From the NCBI GenBank assembly GCA_030035585.1, contig CM057462.1:143866734-143930733 (forward strand): a stretch of DNA of 64,000 nucleotides, read 5' to 3'. Under the pieces are notes generated by a model. The model was given only the letters and a program-made list of their open reading frames with translations, did no database searches and was not told the origin of the DNA. The stretch is from Dugong dugon (taxonomy: Eukaryota > Chordata > Mammalia > Sirenia > Dugongidae). Positions 52,800 through 64,000 of this stretch are shown one piece after another (positions within the stretch are counted from its first letter, which is position 1; every line of letters starts with the position of its first letter). The translations under genes and the position numbers were made by a program.

Positions 52800-55240
52800 G
52801 TGTGATGTTTATATAGCCATAGAATATTTTTATATTGAAAAATAATTTGCATACCATAAACTTCACCTTATATAATTCAGTAGTTTTTAGTATAGTGAAA
52901 AGTTGTGAAACCATTATTATCATCTAATTTCAACTTTTTCATTACTCCAAAAAGAAACCCATACCCATTAGCAGTCACTCCACATTTTCTCCTCTCTCCA
53001 GTCTCTAGAAACTATTAATATACTTTCTGTCTTTTTGGATTTGCCTATTTTGGACATTTCTTATATGTATATATCTATATATATATAATATCATACAATA
53101 TGTGGCCTTTTGTGTCATGTTACTTCCATCTAACATAATGTTCTCAAGGTTCACATATTGTTGTGTACATACATCATTCCTTTTTTATGGCTGAATAATA
53201 TTCCATTGTATGAATGTACAAAGTTTGTTATTTCATTCATCCGTTGATAGTCATTTGGGCTTTTTTCACTTGGCTATTATCAGTAGGAAACCCTGGTGGC
53301 AGAGTACTGCTACAGCTGTTAACCAAAAGGTCGGCTGTTCAAATCCACTACGTGATCCTTGGAAACTCTATACGGCAGTTCTACTCTGTCCTATAGGGTC
53401 ACTATGAGTTGGAATCAACTCAGTGGCAATGGGGTTTTATTATCAATAATTCTATTCTGCACAATCATGTGCAATATTTTGTTTTAATTCTCTTGAATTC
53501 CACCTAGGTTGTGGAATTGCTGGTTTATATGGTAGTTCTATGTTGAACTTTTTGAGGAACTGCTACACTGTTTTCCAAAGCAACTATACTATTTTACATT
53601 CCCAGCAGCAATGAGTGTGTGTTTTGATTTCTCCACGTCCTTGCCACGGCTTGTTATTGTCTGCTTTTTGTTTGTTTGTTTAATTATAGCCATTGTAGAG
53701 GATTGAATGGTATCTCCTTATTATTTTGATTTGCATTTCTTTAGTGACTAATGATTTCAAGCATTTTTTAATGTACTTATTGGCAATTTGTTTATCTTCT
53801 TTGAAGAAAAGTGTGTTGAAGTCCTTTGCTCAGTTTAAATTGGGTTGTATGCCTTTAATTGTAATAATCTTTATATATTCTGGTTACTAGCCCCTTATGA
53901 GATAGATATATTATTTGCAAATATATTCTAACATTCTATGTGTTGTCTTTTCGCATTCTTGATCGTGACCTTTAAAGCATAAAAGTTTTAATTTTGATGA
54001 AGTTGAACTTATCTATTTTTTCTTCTGTTACTTATAATTCTAGTGTCACATGTAAAAAACAAATTGTCTGTTTCTAGGTCACAAAGATTTCTGCCTATGT
54101 TTCTTCTAAGATCCTTATAATTTTACTTTTATGTCTTTCATTAATTTTGATTTAATTTTGTAAACAATGTGAGGTAAAGGTCTAATTTCATTCTTTTGCA
54201 TGTGGATATCCAGTTGGCACAACACTATTTTTTCACAAGACTATTGTTTCTCCGTTGAATTGTCTTGGCACGGTTCTTGAAAATGAACTGACCGAAAATA
54301 TAAGGATTTACTTCTGGACTCTCAATGATATTCTGTTGACCTATATGTCTATCTTTATACAAATATCACAATATTTCGATTACTGTAGCTATGTTCTAAG
54401 TTTTAAAATCACGAACTGTGAGTTCCCCAGCTATGTTCTTCTTTTTCAGGATTGTATAGCTATTTTGGAACACTTGTTTTTCCATATGAATTTTAGAATC
54501 AACTTGTCGATTCTGGCTAAAAAAGCAGAATTCTGGTAGAAAATGTGTTTAATTTGTGTATCAATTTGGGAAATACTACTATCTTAATAATATTAAATTT
54601 TCCTATCAATAAACTGGGATACTCTTCCATTTATTAAGTCTTCTTTAATTTATTTCAATGTTATTTTGTAGTTTTCAGTGTAAAAATCTTGTGGTTTTTT
54701 GTTAAATTTATTCCTGAGCATGTTATTCTTTCGGATGCTTTTGTAACTGGAATTATTTTCTTAATTTCATTTTCAGGTTGTTCATTGCTAGTGTATAGAA
54801 ATACCATTGATTTTTATATGTTGATCTTGTCTCCTATAACCTTGCTGAACTTATTTATTAGGTCTAATAATTTTTTTATGTGTATATTCCTTAAAATGTT
54901 CTGTGTACAATATCATGTCACCTGCAAATAGAGATAGTTTATTGTTCCCTTTCCAATACTGATACCTATTATTCCCTTTTGTTGCTTAATTGCCCTGGCT
55001 AGAACTTCTAGTACAATGTAGAATAAAGGTTGTAAGAGCAGATATCCTTCTCTTTATTCTTGATCTTTGTATGTAAGCTTTCAGTCTTTCACCATTAAAT
55101 ATGATGTTAGCTGTGGGAATTTTGTAGATGCTCTTTATCAGACTGAAGACAGAGAGAGGCTTTAAACATTGTTTTTAAACTAGCTAATGATACTTTTGAA
55201 TGATATTTCATTTGGCTCTGATTAGGTTTTTATGCTATTT
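52800..55240 (-). repeat. Old L1 (L1M-type), minus strand, with SINE inside
   Basis: The antisense L1 3' region and ORF2 C-terminal region are recognisable: TTATGGCTGAATAATATTCC near 53188, GATTTGCATTTCTTTAGTGA near 53730, GTATAAAAATCTTG-type block near 54680. It is heavily decayed, with many stops and no long frame. Confidence 0.75.
53283..53437 (+). repeat. AfroSINE inside an old L1
   Basis: TSD TATTATCA at 53275-53282 and 53438-53445. Head AGGAAACCCTGGTGGCAGAG. Confidence 0.88.
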
Positions 55241-55540
55241 TTATTTTTTTTATTTTATGTGCATCTATTATACAGTTAATTGAAATTTACAGCCCATAAA
55301 ATATCTAATTGTTGCACAATTAATCCTCACATAGTTAAATGGTTGGCCAGCTATCCATCAAATCTTAATCAAGTTGACTGTTTTGACTTTCCTTAAAACA
55401 ACAACTCAGTGATACACATATTAATATATTCAAACAATAAATTGTTATTAAACATGTAATATGATTATAAATTGCCAAGAGGAAATATTATAAAATTAGG
55501 ACAACAGGATCTTTCCCAGTATCAGATTCTGATGCTCAAC
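55241..55540. other. Unannotated AT-rich DNA
   Basis: No repeat or gene recognised. Confidence 0.4.
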
Positions 55541-56500
55541 AAAGTCAACTTAAAATTAATTGCTTAAAACAATGGTTATTTATTATTGCTTCCATGTCTA
55601 TGAGTCATGTGGGCATTCTGATGACCTGGACCAGTGGCCTCACTAGGTTAGTGTCATTTAGTGGGTTAACTCATGGTGTCATCATCTCCTCCCCAGGGTG
55701 GGCGGGGGCCAGCCAGCAAACCACCATCTGATGGGTGGAATGGTCAGTCCCCCCCCAACCCCATACAGCCCTGCCCTTCACATCCCCCATGGTTCCCCAA
55801 AGTTCCTCTCCTCTCCTCTCCCATTGGCTGAGGCAGACACCCTCCTTTCTGCCCAATGACTGGTGAGGGTGAGGAATTACCACACTGGGTGATGAGTGAC
55901 ACCAACCCTAGTGATGTCACTGCCTTAGCAGTCCCTCCTTCAATGGCACCAGCCTATCTGCCACCACCGCCATCACCCACCACTGCTACCACCAAGACTC
56001 TGGGGTTATTTTGGTGTCACCACCTCTGACAGTGTCAGAAGGTGTGGTCTGCACTCCCCTCCCCCTTAGTGATGCTACTGACCTGGACCATCCTTAGTTG
56101 ACCTTTGATGATCATTTATGGGCTTGGTTATTCGTCTGTGTTCTACTGGCAGATAAACTGGGGGCTTCCTATCTTGGAATAGCTTCATTCACATAGCTGT
56201 CATAATGTGATTGATTGTGAGTTGAGATGATAAAGGTGATTTTACTCTTGTCTCCTGTCCTCCAGAAGGCTAACTTAGACTATGTTTATACAGTTCTAAG
56301 AGTAGCAAGAAGGCAAGTCCCAAGTGCAAATCCTTTTCACGTCTCTGCTTGCATCACTATTGCTACTATCCCATAAGCTAAAGCAAGTCAAATGGACAAG
56401 CCTCGATTCAGTGTGGAAGGACATAACCAAAGAGTATGATGATAGAGGGATATGATCAAATTAAGGCCACTGATGAAATAATTCCACCACCCTCAAATAT
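55541..56500 (+). repeat. Old interspersed repeat split by a GC-rich insert
   Basis: The front (TTGCTTAAAACAATGGTTAT, 55560-55621) resembles the repeat at 38278-38729. The back (56091-56500) contains the matching later blocks. The family is uncertain. Confidence 0.45.
55634..56078. other. 445-bp GC-rich insert flanked by 12-bp direct repeats
   Basis: TGACCTGGACCA occurs at 55622-55633 and 56079-56090. The sequence between them is GC-rich, unlike its AT-rich surroundings. It has a C9 run at 55750-55758 and a CCATTGGCTG (inverted CCAAT-type) motif at 55821. There is no poly(A), LTR or tRNA head. I do not recognise it. Confidence 0.55.
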
Positions 56501-56829
56501 AGATTAAAAAAAAAAAAGATTATTAATTCATTAACCAAATTTTTTTAGAACTTACTTTTTGCTAAGAAGTATCAGTGCTAGGTATTGAGCAGAAAACAAA
56601 TGGAAACATTTCTTCCCACTTGGGTTTATATTTTAGTGTAACAAGATAGAAAACTATCCTATAAACAAATTGTTATGCAATATTTTATGGAGTGATAAAT
56701 GTTATGGAGAGAAATAAATCAGAATAAAGGGGAAAAAAGAATTGCTAAGTATGAGAGGTTTTTCCCTATTTTTTTTGTAAGTGAGTAGGAGAGGATTCTT
56801 TTATAAGGTTGCACTTGAAGCAACTGGGT

Positions 56830-58000
56830 TAGCAACCCATGTTGCAATCTGGGGAAACAGCATTCCAGGCACAAAGGAGAGCCATAGGGAAGATCCTAAG
56901 ACATTTCTGTGTATTTTCAAAGAACAGAAAGATCAGCTTAGCTGGAATAGAAACAAATAGTATGAGAATGGTAAGAAATCAAATCAAGAGATATTCAAGT
57001 GTTTATTACAAGGATTTTGGATTTTCCTTGAGTCAAATGGAAAACCAGTAGAGAGGTTTTTGGCAATGGACTGGCATAATTTGTCATACTATTTTTAAAA
57101 AAAAGCTAAGCTGCTTAATGGAAACTAAACCATAGCAAGGTGAAAGAAGATGCAGGGACACCACGTAATGTCATTACAGTGAGGCTGGTGAAATATGAGG
57201 ATGGTTTGAATAAGGTTGATAATTGTAACAACAGTGAAAGTGAGGAGAAATTGTCAGATCCACAATATTACGATGAAGGTAGAGCCAATAACCAGTTGTT
57301 GAATTAACTCCAATTCATGGCGACCCCATGTGTATCAGAGCAGAACTGTGCACCATAGGGTTGAAATAACTGAATTTTTGGAAGTATATTACCTTGACTT
57401 TCTTCCGAGGTACCTATAGTTGGACTTGAATCTTCAACTTTTCCTTTAGCAACCGAGTGTTAACCATTTGTACCACCCAAGGAGAGGAAACAGGTTTGAG
57501 AAAAACAAAGCATGTAAGGGAAAAGAAAGCATCATTGATGAGTTCGAACTTTTGGCCCAAGAAAATGAGAGCTTGGGAGTGCCATTTTCTGACCTAAGGT
57601 AATTGAGTGAGGAGTAATTCGGGAAATACAGTGTGTAAAATTTAAAAAAAAAAAAAAATTAAGGGTAGATTAAGTTAGACATCTAAGCACAGATAATAAG
57701 TTGACAATTAGACTTGTGAAATAAGAGTGAGGAAAGATAACAAGTATAGAAATACAAATGTAAAAGCATCATTATAAGGTCTGGGTTTGGGTGAGATTAC
57801 CTAGGAAGTGAGTTTAGACAAAGAAAAAAAAAAGTGATCCTAGGATTCAACTACAGAATTCTTCGATATTTAGAGGTCAAGACATGAGGAGGATCACTTA
57901 ATGAATAAGTAGACCAGAAAGTTAGAAGGGACAAGAGGGAATGATTTCAAAGGAAACAAGTTAAAAAAAAAAAAAGTACAAAAAGAAGGGAGCAAATAGA
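56830..58000 (-). repeat. L2 LINE fragment (antisense), interrupted by a SINE
   Basis: Antisense L2 pattern: AGCATTCCAGGCACAAAGGA near 56860, AGTAGAGAGGTTTTTGGCAA near 57048, GAGATTACCTAGGAAGTGAG near 57793. Diverged. Confidence 0.5.
57288..57483 (-). repeat. AfroSINE, old subtype
   Basis: Tail CCAATTCATGGCGACCCCAT at the left and head GTACCACCCAAGGAGA at the right. Same subtype as 216-429 and 41597-43485. Confidence 0.8.
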
Positions 58001-59341
58001 CTGTAGCTGACAGACTAATCAAGAATGAGGAGAATTCACTGCACTATTTTCAATGTGTAGGTCATTAGTAATCATGACGAAAGTAGTTGGGAAGAGCTGT
58101 AGAGCAGAAATACTGACTTTTGGAGGCTCGAGAGAAAACAGGATTAGAATTAATAGAGAGTATTTGTAAGCAACTTTAGAAAGAGAAAAATAAATATGGG
58201 GCAGTTGTGGGGGGTGATGTGAATTTTAGTGATAATTTTTCTTTTATAAGATGGGAGATATTACAGGAAATTTATATATTGGTATTATACAGATTCCAGA
58301 AATTTCACGTATAAGAAAACATAATTGCATTAGTGGACAATAATGACTAGGTTTAGAAGAAGAGGGTATAAATATATTCGTTGTTTAATTTTTCTTCACT
58401 GCTGTGAACAGGAACATTGTAAGGGCTGGGAAAATGATCCTTTATGCATATTACAATGCCTGGCACGTAACAATCATTCAATACATATCATGAAATCTTA
58501 TTTAATAATGGAGGAATAAATGAATAACTGTGATAAAGAATGGTTTAATACAGGTGATGAGAACTGATATTGACTTTTGAGGAAAGAATATTGGCATTCC
58601 AGATGTATATATGTCTTGGCTAGAGCACTAGAGATTGGTAGATGCAATATACCATATTCACAAGTTCTTAAGTAAAAGACCTTTTGGAGCAGAGCACACA
58701 CCAGACACTGTTCTTATGGCATGATCAACGGGCATTTATTACTCACAGAATAAACAGGACAGGGATGAGTAGAACAGCAAACACCATCATCAGCCAAGTT
58801 TCCCTGAAGTTAGACTCCCTTCCCAGTTGCATTCATGCATGCCCTACTTTCCATCATGAAAGAGGAATCCCAAAACCCCTCTCTCCTGGGGTTAACATAC
58901 TAGAAAGCTATGTGCCAAATAGCATGTATGGAAAGAAAGTAGGGGAAAAGGGTAATAAAAAGAAAGATGGATAATAAAAGTGAAAGTCACTTGTGAGAAA
59001 TGGACATTATTCATTGTCCCTGTTCGGGGTGGGTGACCATCCCCTGATTGGCTATTCTAGATTTACTGGCATCAGAACACAGTCCTTTCTCCTTTACCCC
59101 ACTAGGATAAAAATAAATAAATGTTTTGAGTCTCTCAGAGGGCAATCATCTCCCCTTAAGACACATACTTTACTTTGTGTCCATGAGTAGTTATTATGTC
59201 CGTTACTAGCTATGGAGATTGAGGGAGGGGAGCAATTATTGTACAGTACATCTGTGCACCCAGCAGTAAAGCGTGATATAATGGAATCATTCTGAGGACA
59301 CTGAGTATAGTAATGAGAAGAATATTATTTTCTTATACTAG
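58001..59341. other. Unannotated DNA
   Basis: No gene. The 96-codon frame at 58684 has no recognisable domain; LTR-like composition is possible but unproven. Confidence 0.35.
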
Positions 59342-60755
59342 ATGTTGTTAAGTGCCATCTAGTTGGTTCCGACTCATACTGACCCTGTGTACAATAGAAC
59401 GAAACACTGCCTGGTCCTGCTCCATCCTCACAATCGTTGTTATGTTTGAGCCCATTGTTGCAGCCACTATGTCAATCCATCTTGTTGAGGGTATTTCTCT
59501 TTTTCTCTGACCCCCCTACTTTACCCAGCATGATGTCCTTCTCCAGAGACTGATCCCTCCTGATAACATGTCCAAAGTACGTGAGACGTAGTCTCGCCAT
59601 CCTTGCTTCTAAGGAGCATTCTGGTTGTACTTCTTCCAAGACACATTTGTTCCTTCTTTTGGCAGCCCACGGTATATTCAATATTCTTCACCAACACCAC
59701 AACTCAAAGGCTTCAATTCTTTTTTGGTCTTCCTTATTCATTGTCCATCTTTCGCATGCATATGAGGTGATTGAAAACACCATGGCTTGGGTCAGGCACA
59801 CCTTAGTCTTCAAGGTGACATCTTCGCTTTTCAGTACTTTAAAGAGGTCTTTTGCAGGAGATTTGCCTAATACAATGCATCTTTTGATTTCTTGACTGCT
59901 GCTTCCATAGGAGTTGATCGTGGATCCAAGTAAAATGAAATCTTTGACAGCTTAAATCTTTTCTCCATTTATCATGACGTTGCTTATTGTTTCATTTGGG
60001 AGGATTTTTGTTTTCTTTATGTTGAGATGTAATCCATTTTGAAGGCTGTGACCTTTAATCTTTATCAGTGTTTCAAGTCCTCTTCACTTTCAGCAAGCAA
60101 GGTTGTGTCATCCGCATAATAAAAGTTGTTAATGAGTCTACCTCCAATCCAGAAGCCGCGTTCTTCTTCATATAATCCAGTTTCTCAGATTATTTGCTCA
60201 GCATACAGATTGAATTAAAATGGTGAAAGGATACAACCCTGACACACACCTTTCCTGACTTTAAACCATGCAGTATACCTTTCTTCTGTTTGAACAACTG
60301 CTTCTTGGTCTATGTACAGGTTCCTCATGAGCACAGTGAAGTGCTCTGGAATTCCCGCTCTTTGCAGTGTTATCCATAATTTGTTATGATCCACACAGTC
60401 GCATGCTTTTGCATATTCAATAAAAAGCAGGTACACATCTTTCTGGTGTTCTCTGCTTTCAGCCAGGATCCATTTGACATCAGCACTGATATCGCTTGTT
60501 CCACGTCCTCTTCTGAATCCAGCTTGAATTTGGAAATACTGCTGCAGCAGCTTTTGAATGATCTTCAGCAAAATTTTACTTGTGTGTGATATTAATGATA
60601 TTGTTCGATAATTTCCAAATTTAGTTGGATCACCTTTCTTGGGAATAGTCATAAATATGGATCTCTTCCAGTTGGTTGACTAGGTAACTCTCTTCCAAAT
60701 TGCTTGGCCTAGACAAGTGAGCACTTCCAGTGCTGCCTCTGTTTTTTATACTTTG
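59342..60755 (-). mobile_element. RTE LINE, minus strand, 5' truncated
   Basis: The best-preserved RTE copy here. The 3' end is at 59342, and the RT region spans 60215-60652 as a 145-codon open antisense frame. That frame runs from TIPKKGDPTKFGNYRTISLI to the KGVCQGCILSPF motif, with the DY-type catalytic motifs further downstream lost to stops. Truncated near 60755. Confidence 0.9.
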
Positions 60756-61130
60756 TTATAGTAAATGAATGGGTAATAATTTGGGGAAGATTCAAACTTG
60801 GTGAATTTTAAGAAAATAAAGAGCAAAATATTATTTTAAAGGGGTAAAAAACACTGTTATTATCATTTTCAGAGGTATATCTGAAACTTGCTTTTGGAGA
60901 CATTCAAGTGTCTGGTTTCTGAGGGTAAAGGAGACCAACTAGGAGGCTTCACTAGTAAACTAAGTATAAGATAATGAAGGCTCATTCTACAATGGCTTTA
61001 GAGAAAATGGAAGAACAAACAAACAAAAAAGTGAATAGATGGAAAGGATACTCTGAACAGAATACATTGGCTAAATATCTTGTCAGTCATCTTTGCATGC
61101 CTGACAGAGGAAACATGCTAACAGAGGAGC
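60756..61130. other. Unannotated DNA
   Basis: No repeat or gene recognised. Confidence 0.4.
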
Positions 61131-61139
61131 AAGGGTCAT

Positions 61140-61356
61140 GTAAAACCAAAAATCCAAACACAGTGCCCTCCAGTCTATTCTGATTCACAGCGACCTTATA
61201 GGACAGAGTAGAACTGCCCCTTAGGGTTTCTAAGGCTGTAAATCTTTAAAGAAGCAGACTGCCACATCTTTCTACCATGGAGAGACTGGCAGTTTAAACC
61301 TCCGACTTTTTGGTTAGCAGCCAAACACTTTAAACACCGTGCCACCAGGGCTCCTG
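61140..61356 (-). repeat. AfroSINE
   Basis: TSD AAGGGTCAT at 61131-61139 and 61357-61365. A complete head (right) and tail (left). Confidence 0.93.
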
Positions 61357-61566
61357 AAGGGTCATTTAGGGAAGGAAAAGAAATAAAAAATGAAAACCTC
61401 TGATTATATTCAGAACCTTCAGGTCTCATCTCAAGTATATCACTTTCTATGAAACAATTACTAATTTTAACAGTCAATGAGAAATCTTCATCCTTTTAGC
61501 ATTTAGAACACTCTGCATTTCTGAGGACACTAAGTTGTCTGTCTTATACTATAGTCATCATTTGTT

Positions 61567-64000
61567 CTTTTTTTTTAAATTTTTTTTATTGCATTTCAGG
61601 TGAAGGTTTACAGAAAAAATACTTTCTCATTAAACAGTCAGCACACATATTGTTTTCTAACATTGGTTAACAACTCCATGACAGGTCAACACTCTCCCTT
61701 CTCGACCTGTTTTTTTTTTTTTTTGGTGACAATATACATAGCCAAAGATACACAATTTCGAAAATTTCTACATGCACAATTCAGTGACATCGACTATGCT
61801 CTTTCAATTGTGCTGCTATGCTGACTTTAGATGAAGGTTTACAAAACAAAATAGTTTCTTACTAAACAGTTAGAACACGTGTTGCCCTATGACAATGGTT
61901 AACAACCACACTACATGTCAAAAGTGTCCCTACTCAACCTTGGGTTCCCTATGATCAGCTTTCCTGTCCCCTTCTGCCTTCTAGTCCTTGTCCCTGGACT
62001 GCTGTGCCTCATTAGTCCCGTTTTGTTTTATGGGGCTGTATACTCCCCGGCTGAACAGAGAAACTGGGAAGTGACTTCACCACTGAGCTAAAAGGGTGTC
62101 TGGGGGCCATACTCTGGGGTTTCTCCAGTCTCCTTTAGGCTAGTAAATCTGGTCTTTGTGTGTGTTACAATTTTGTTCTACATCCTTCTCCAGCTCTGTC
62201 CAGAACGTTCTGTTGTGATCCCGGTCAGAGCAGTCAGTGGTGGTAGCCAGGCACCATCTAGCTGTACTGGACTCAGTCTGGTGGAGGCCTTGGTAGCTGT
62301 GGTCCATTAGTCCTTTGGACTAATCTTTTCCTTGTATCCTGTTCTCTTCATTCTCCCTTGCTCCTGAAGGGGTGAGACCAGTAGAGTGTCTTAGATGGCT
62401 GTTCACAGGCTTTTAAGACCTCAGACGCTACTCACCAAGGTAGAATGTAGAACATTGTCTTTATAAACTGTATTATGCCAATTCAGCTAGATGTTCCCGG
62501 AGACCCTGGTCCCCACAGCCCTCCACCCAGGAATTCAGTCCCTGAGGGAGTTTGGATGTGTCTATGCGGCTTCCATGACCTCTCCTTGTACAAGTTGTGC
62601 TGGTTTCTCCACTGCTGTCTCACCCTTCACCCAAGATACCACTTATCTATTGCCTATTTAGCATTTTCCTCCCCCACCCCTCCCATCCCTCATAACCAAC
62701 AAAGATTGTTTCTTTTTGTGTGTAAACTTTTACATGAGTTTTTACAGTAGAGGTCTCATACAATATTTGTCCTTTTGTGATTGGCTTATTTCACTCAGCA
62801 TAATGTCCTCCAGTTTCATGCATGTTATGAGAGGCTTCACAGATTCGTTGTTGTTCTTTCTCATTGCATAGTACTCCATTGTGTGTATGTACCATAGTTT
62901 GTTTATCCATTCATCTGTTGATGGGCATCTAGGTTGTTTCCATCATTTTGCTATTGTGAACAATGCTGCCATGAACATAGGTGTGCATATGTCTATTCGA
63001 GTGACAACTCTTATTTCTTTAGGATATATTCCCAGGAGTGGAATTGCTGGATCGTGTGGTATTTCTATTTCTAGCTTTCCAAGGAAGCGCCATATCATTT
63101 TCCAAAATGGTTGTATCATTTTGCATTCCCACCAGCAGTAGGATCTCCATGCAGCCCCTCCAACATTTGTTATTTCCAGTGTTTTTGATTCATGCCAGTA
63201 ATGCCGGGATGAGATGGTATCTCATTGCGGTTTTAATTTGCATTTCTCTAATGGCTAGTGATCACAAGCTTTCCCTCATGTGTCTGTTGGCTACTTGAAT
63301 GTCTTCTTTGGTGAAGTGTCTGTTCATTTCCTTTGCACATTTTTAAATAGCATTGTATTTTTGTTGTAGAGGTGTTGGTTTTTCCTGCAGATTATGGAGG
63401 TTAGACCTTTGTCTGACTTGTACTGTCCAAAAATTATTTCCCAGTCTGTAGGATCTCTTTTTACACTTTTAGTGAAGTCTTTTGAAGAGCATAGGTGTTT
63501 GATTTTTAGAAGATCCCAGTTATCTAGCTTATCTTCTGGGGTTTGTGTGTTGATGGTTATGGTTTGTACCCTGTTAATGTCGTGTATTAGGGCCTTTAGC
63601 ATTGGTCCTATTTTTTCTTCTATGAACTTTATAGTTTTTGGCTTTATATTTAGCTCTTTGATCCATTTTGAATTAGTTTTTGTATATATGTGCTGTGAGG
63701 TATGGGTCCTGTTTCATTTTTTTGCAGATGGACATCCAGTTTTGCCAGCACCATTTGTTAAAAAGACCATCTTTTCCCCATTCGATGGACTTTGGGCCCT
63801 TGTCGAAGACCTGGTGACCATAGGTGGATAGATTTACATCTGGGTTCTCAATTCTGTTCCACTGGTCAATGTATCTGTTGTTGTACCAGTACCAGGCTGT
63901 TTTGAATACCGTAGCTTGATAGTAGGTTCTGAGGTCAGGTAGTGTGAGTCTTCCAACTTCATTCTTCTTCTTCAGTAGTGCTTTACTTGTCCGGGGCTTC
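61567..64000 (-). mobile_element. LINE-1, minus strand, continuing past the right edge
   Basis: The oligo-T at 61567-61588 is the poly(A). The 3' UTR (61589-62790) matches the other three L1 copies. ORF2 sequence then runs to the end of the window. The left end marks the 3' end of the insertion. The element is at least 2.4 kb. Confidence 0.92.
62791..64000 (-). pseudogene. L1 ORF2 C-terminal region (partial)
   Basis: ORF2 encodes endonuclease and reverse transcriptase. Only the C-terminal part is in the window. The stop is at 62791-62793, after HETGGHYAE. Upstream on the minus strand, 63324-63602 is open for 92 codons and reads DNWDLLKIKHLCSSKDFTKS and TDWEIIFGQYKSDKGL, which match the known ORF2 region before the cysteine-rich end. 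A stop follows that frame and frameshifts lie between it and the C-terminus, so this copy is dead. The catalytic RT core would lie beyond the edge. Confidence 0.85.

Noticed and set aside
55671-55883. 70-codon minus frame in the GC-rich insert
   Set aside because: Short, low complexity, and no domain. GC-rich DNA has fewer stop codons by chance.
58684-58974. 96-codon plus frame
   Set aside because: No start context, domain or neighbouring exon structure; composition is like surrounding noncoding DNA.
1-64000. CRISPR array, operon or prokaryotic defence system
   Set aside because: No spacer-repeat periodicity, no bacterial gene density, and the repeats are all mammalian retroelements.

Overview
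The window looks like intergenic DNA from a placental mammal, very probably an afrotherian of the elephant/hyrax/sirenian group, with elephant most likely. This rests on the repeats: a tRNA-headed SINE whose tail shares sequence with an RTE (BovB-like) LINE is present in about fifteen copies, and the RTE itself in at least eight, which is the afrotherian AfroSINE/RTE pairing. MIR, L2, MaLR-like LTRs, L1 and ERV-L are the usual placental background. I find no intact host gene. The only recognisable host-gene sequence is a dead processed copy of ATP6V1B2 (41686-43438, minus).

Layout. 1-6157: an AfroSINE, then two related LTR-like sequences (679-1195 and 5599-6157) bracketing a plus-strand RTE that is itself split by a minus-strand RTE. 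6158-7630: old MIR/L2 sequence. 7640-12528: a LINE-1 with 5' region, ORF1 and 3' UTR but essentially no ORF2 (HAL1-like), with a MaLR-like LTR inserted in ORF1. 12529-15313: old LTR, L2 and SINE sequence. 15314-27357: an ERV-L provirus (LTR-gag-pro-pol-dUTPase-LTR, no env), plus strand, interrupted inside integrase by a complete-ended class II (betaretrovirus-like) provirus in the opposite orientation (20082-25643). Both are broken. 27571-28063: a candidate hAT-type inverted-repeat element. 28100-41600: RTE, two minus-strand L1 3' UTR insertions (33733-34803, 38830-40119), L2, MIR and SINEs. 41676-43448: the ATP6V1B2 retrocopy, inserted into a SINE. 43490-55250: mostly unique AT-rich DNA with SINEs, RTE pieces and an old L1. 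55622-56090: a GC-rich 445-bp insert of unknown origin flanked by 12-bp direct repeats. 56830-64000: old L2, RTE, SINE, and a minus-strand L1 whose ORF2 end runs off the right edge.

How the parts relate. The interest lies in insertion order. Target-site duplications (TSDs), split elements and LTR divergence let many events be ordered: RTE into RTE, LTR into L1, L1 into SINE, L1 into LTR, retrocopy into SINE, and class II ERV into ERV-L. Hand comparison gives about 20 differences in 370 bp between the class II LTRs and about 40 in 475 bp between the ERV-L LTRs, which agrees with the nesting. I saw no CRISPR array, no free-standing tRNA or rRNA gene and no operon-like structure. All family names come from recognition by eye, not from a database search.
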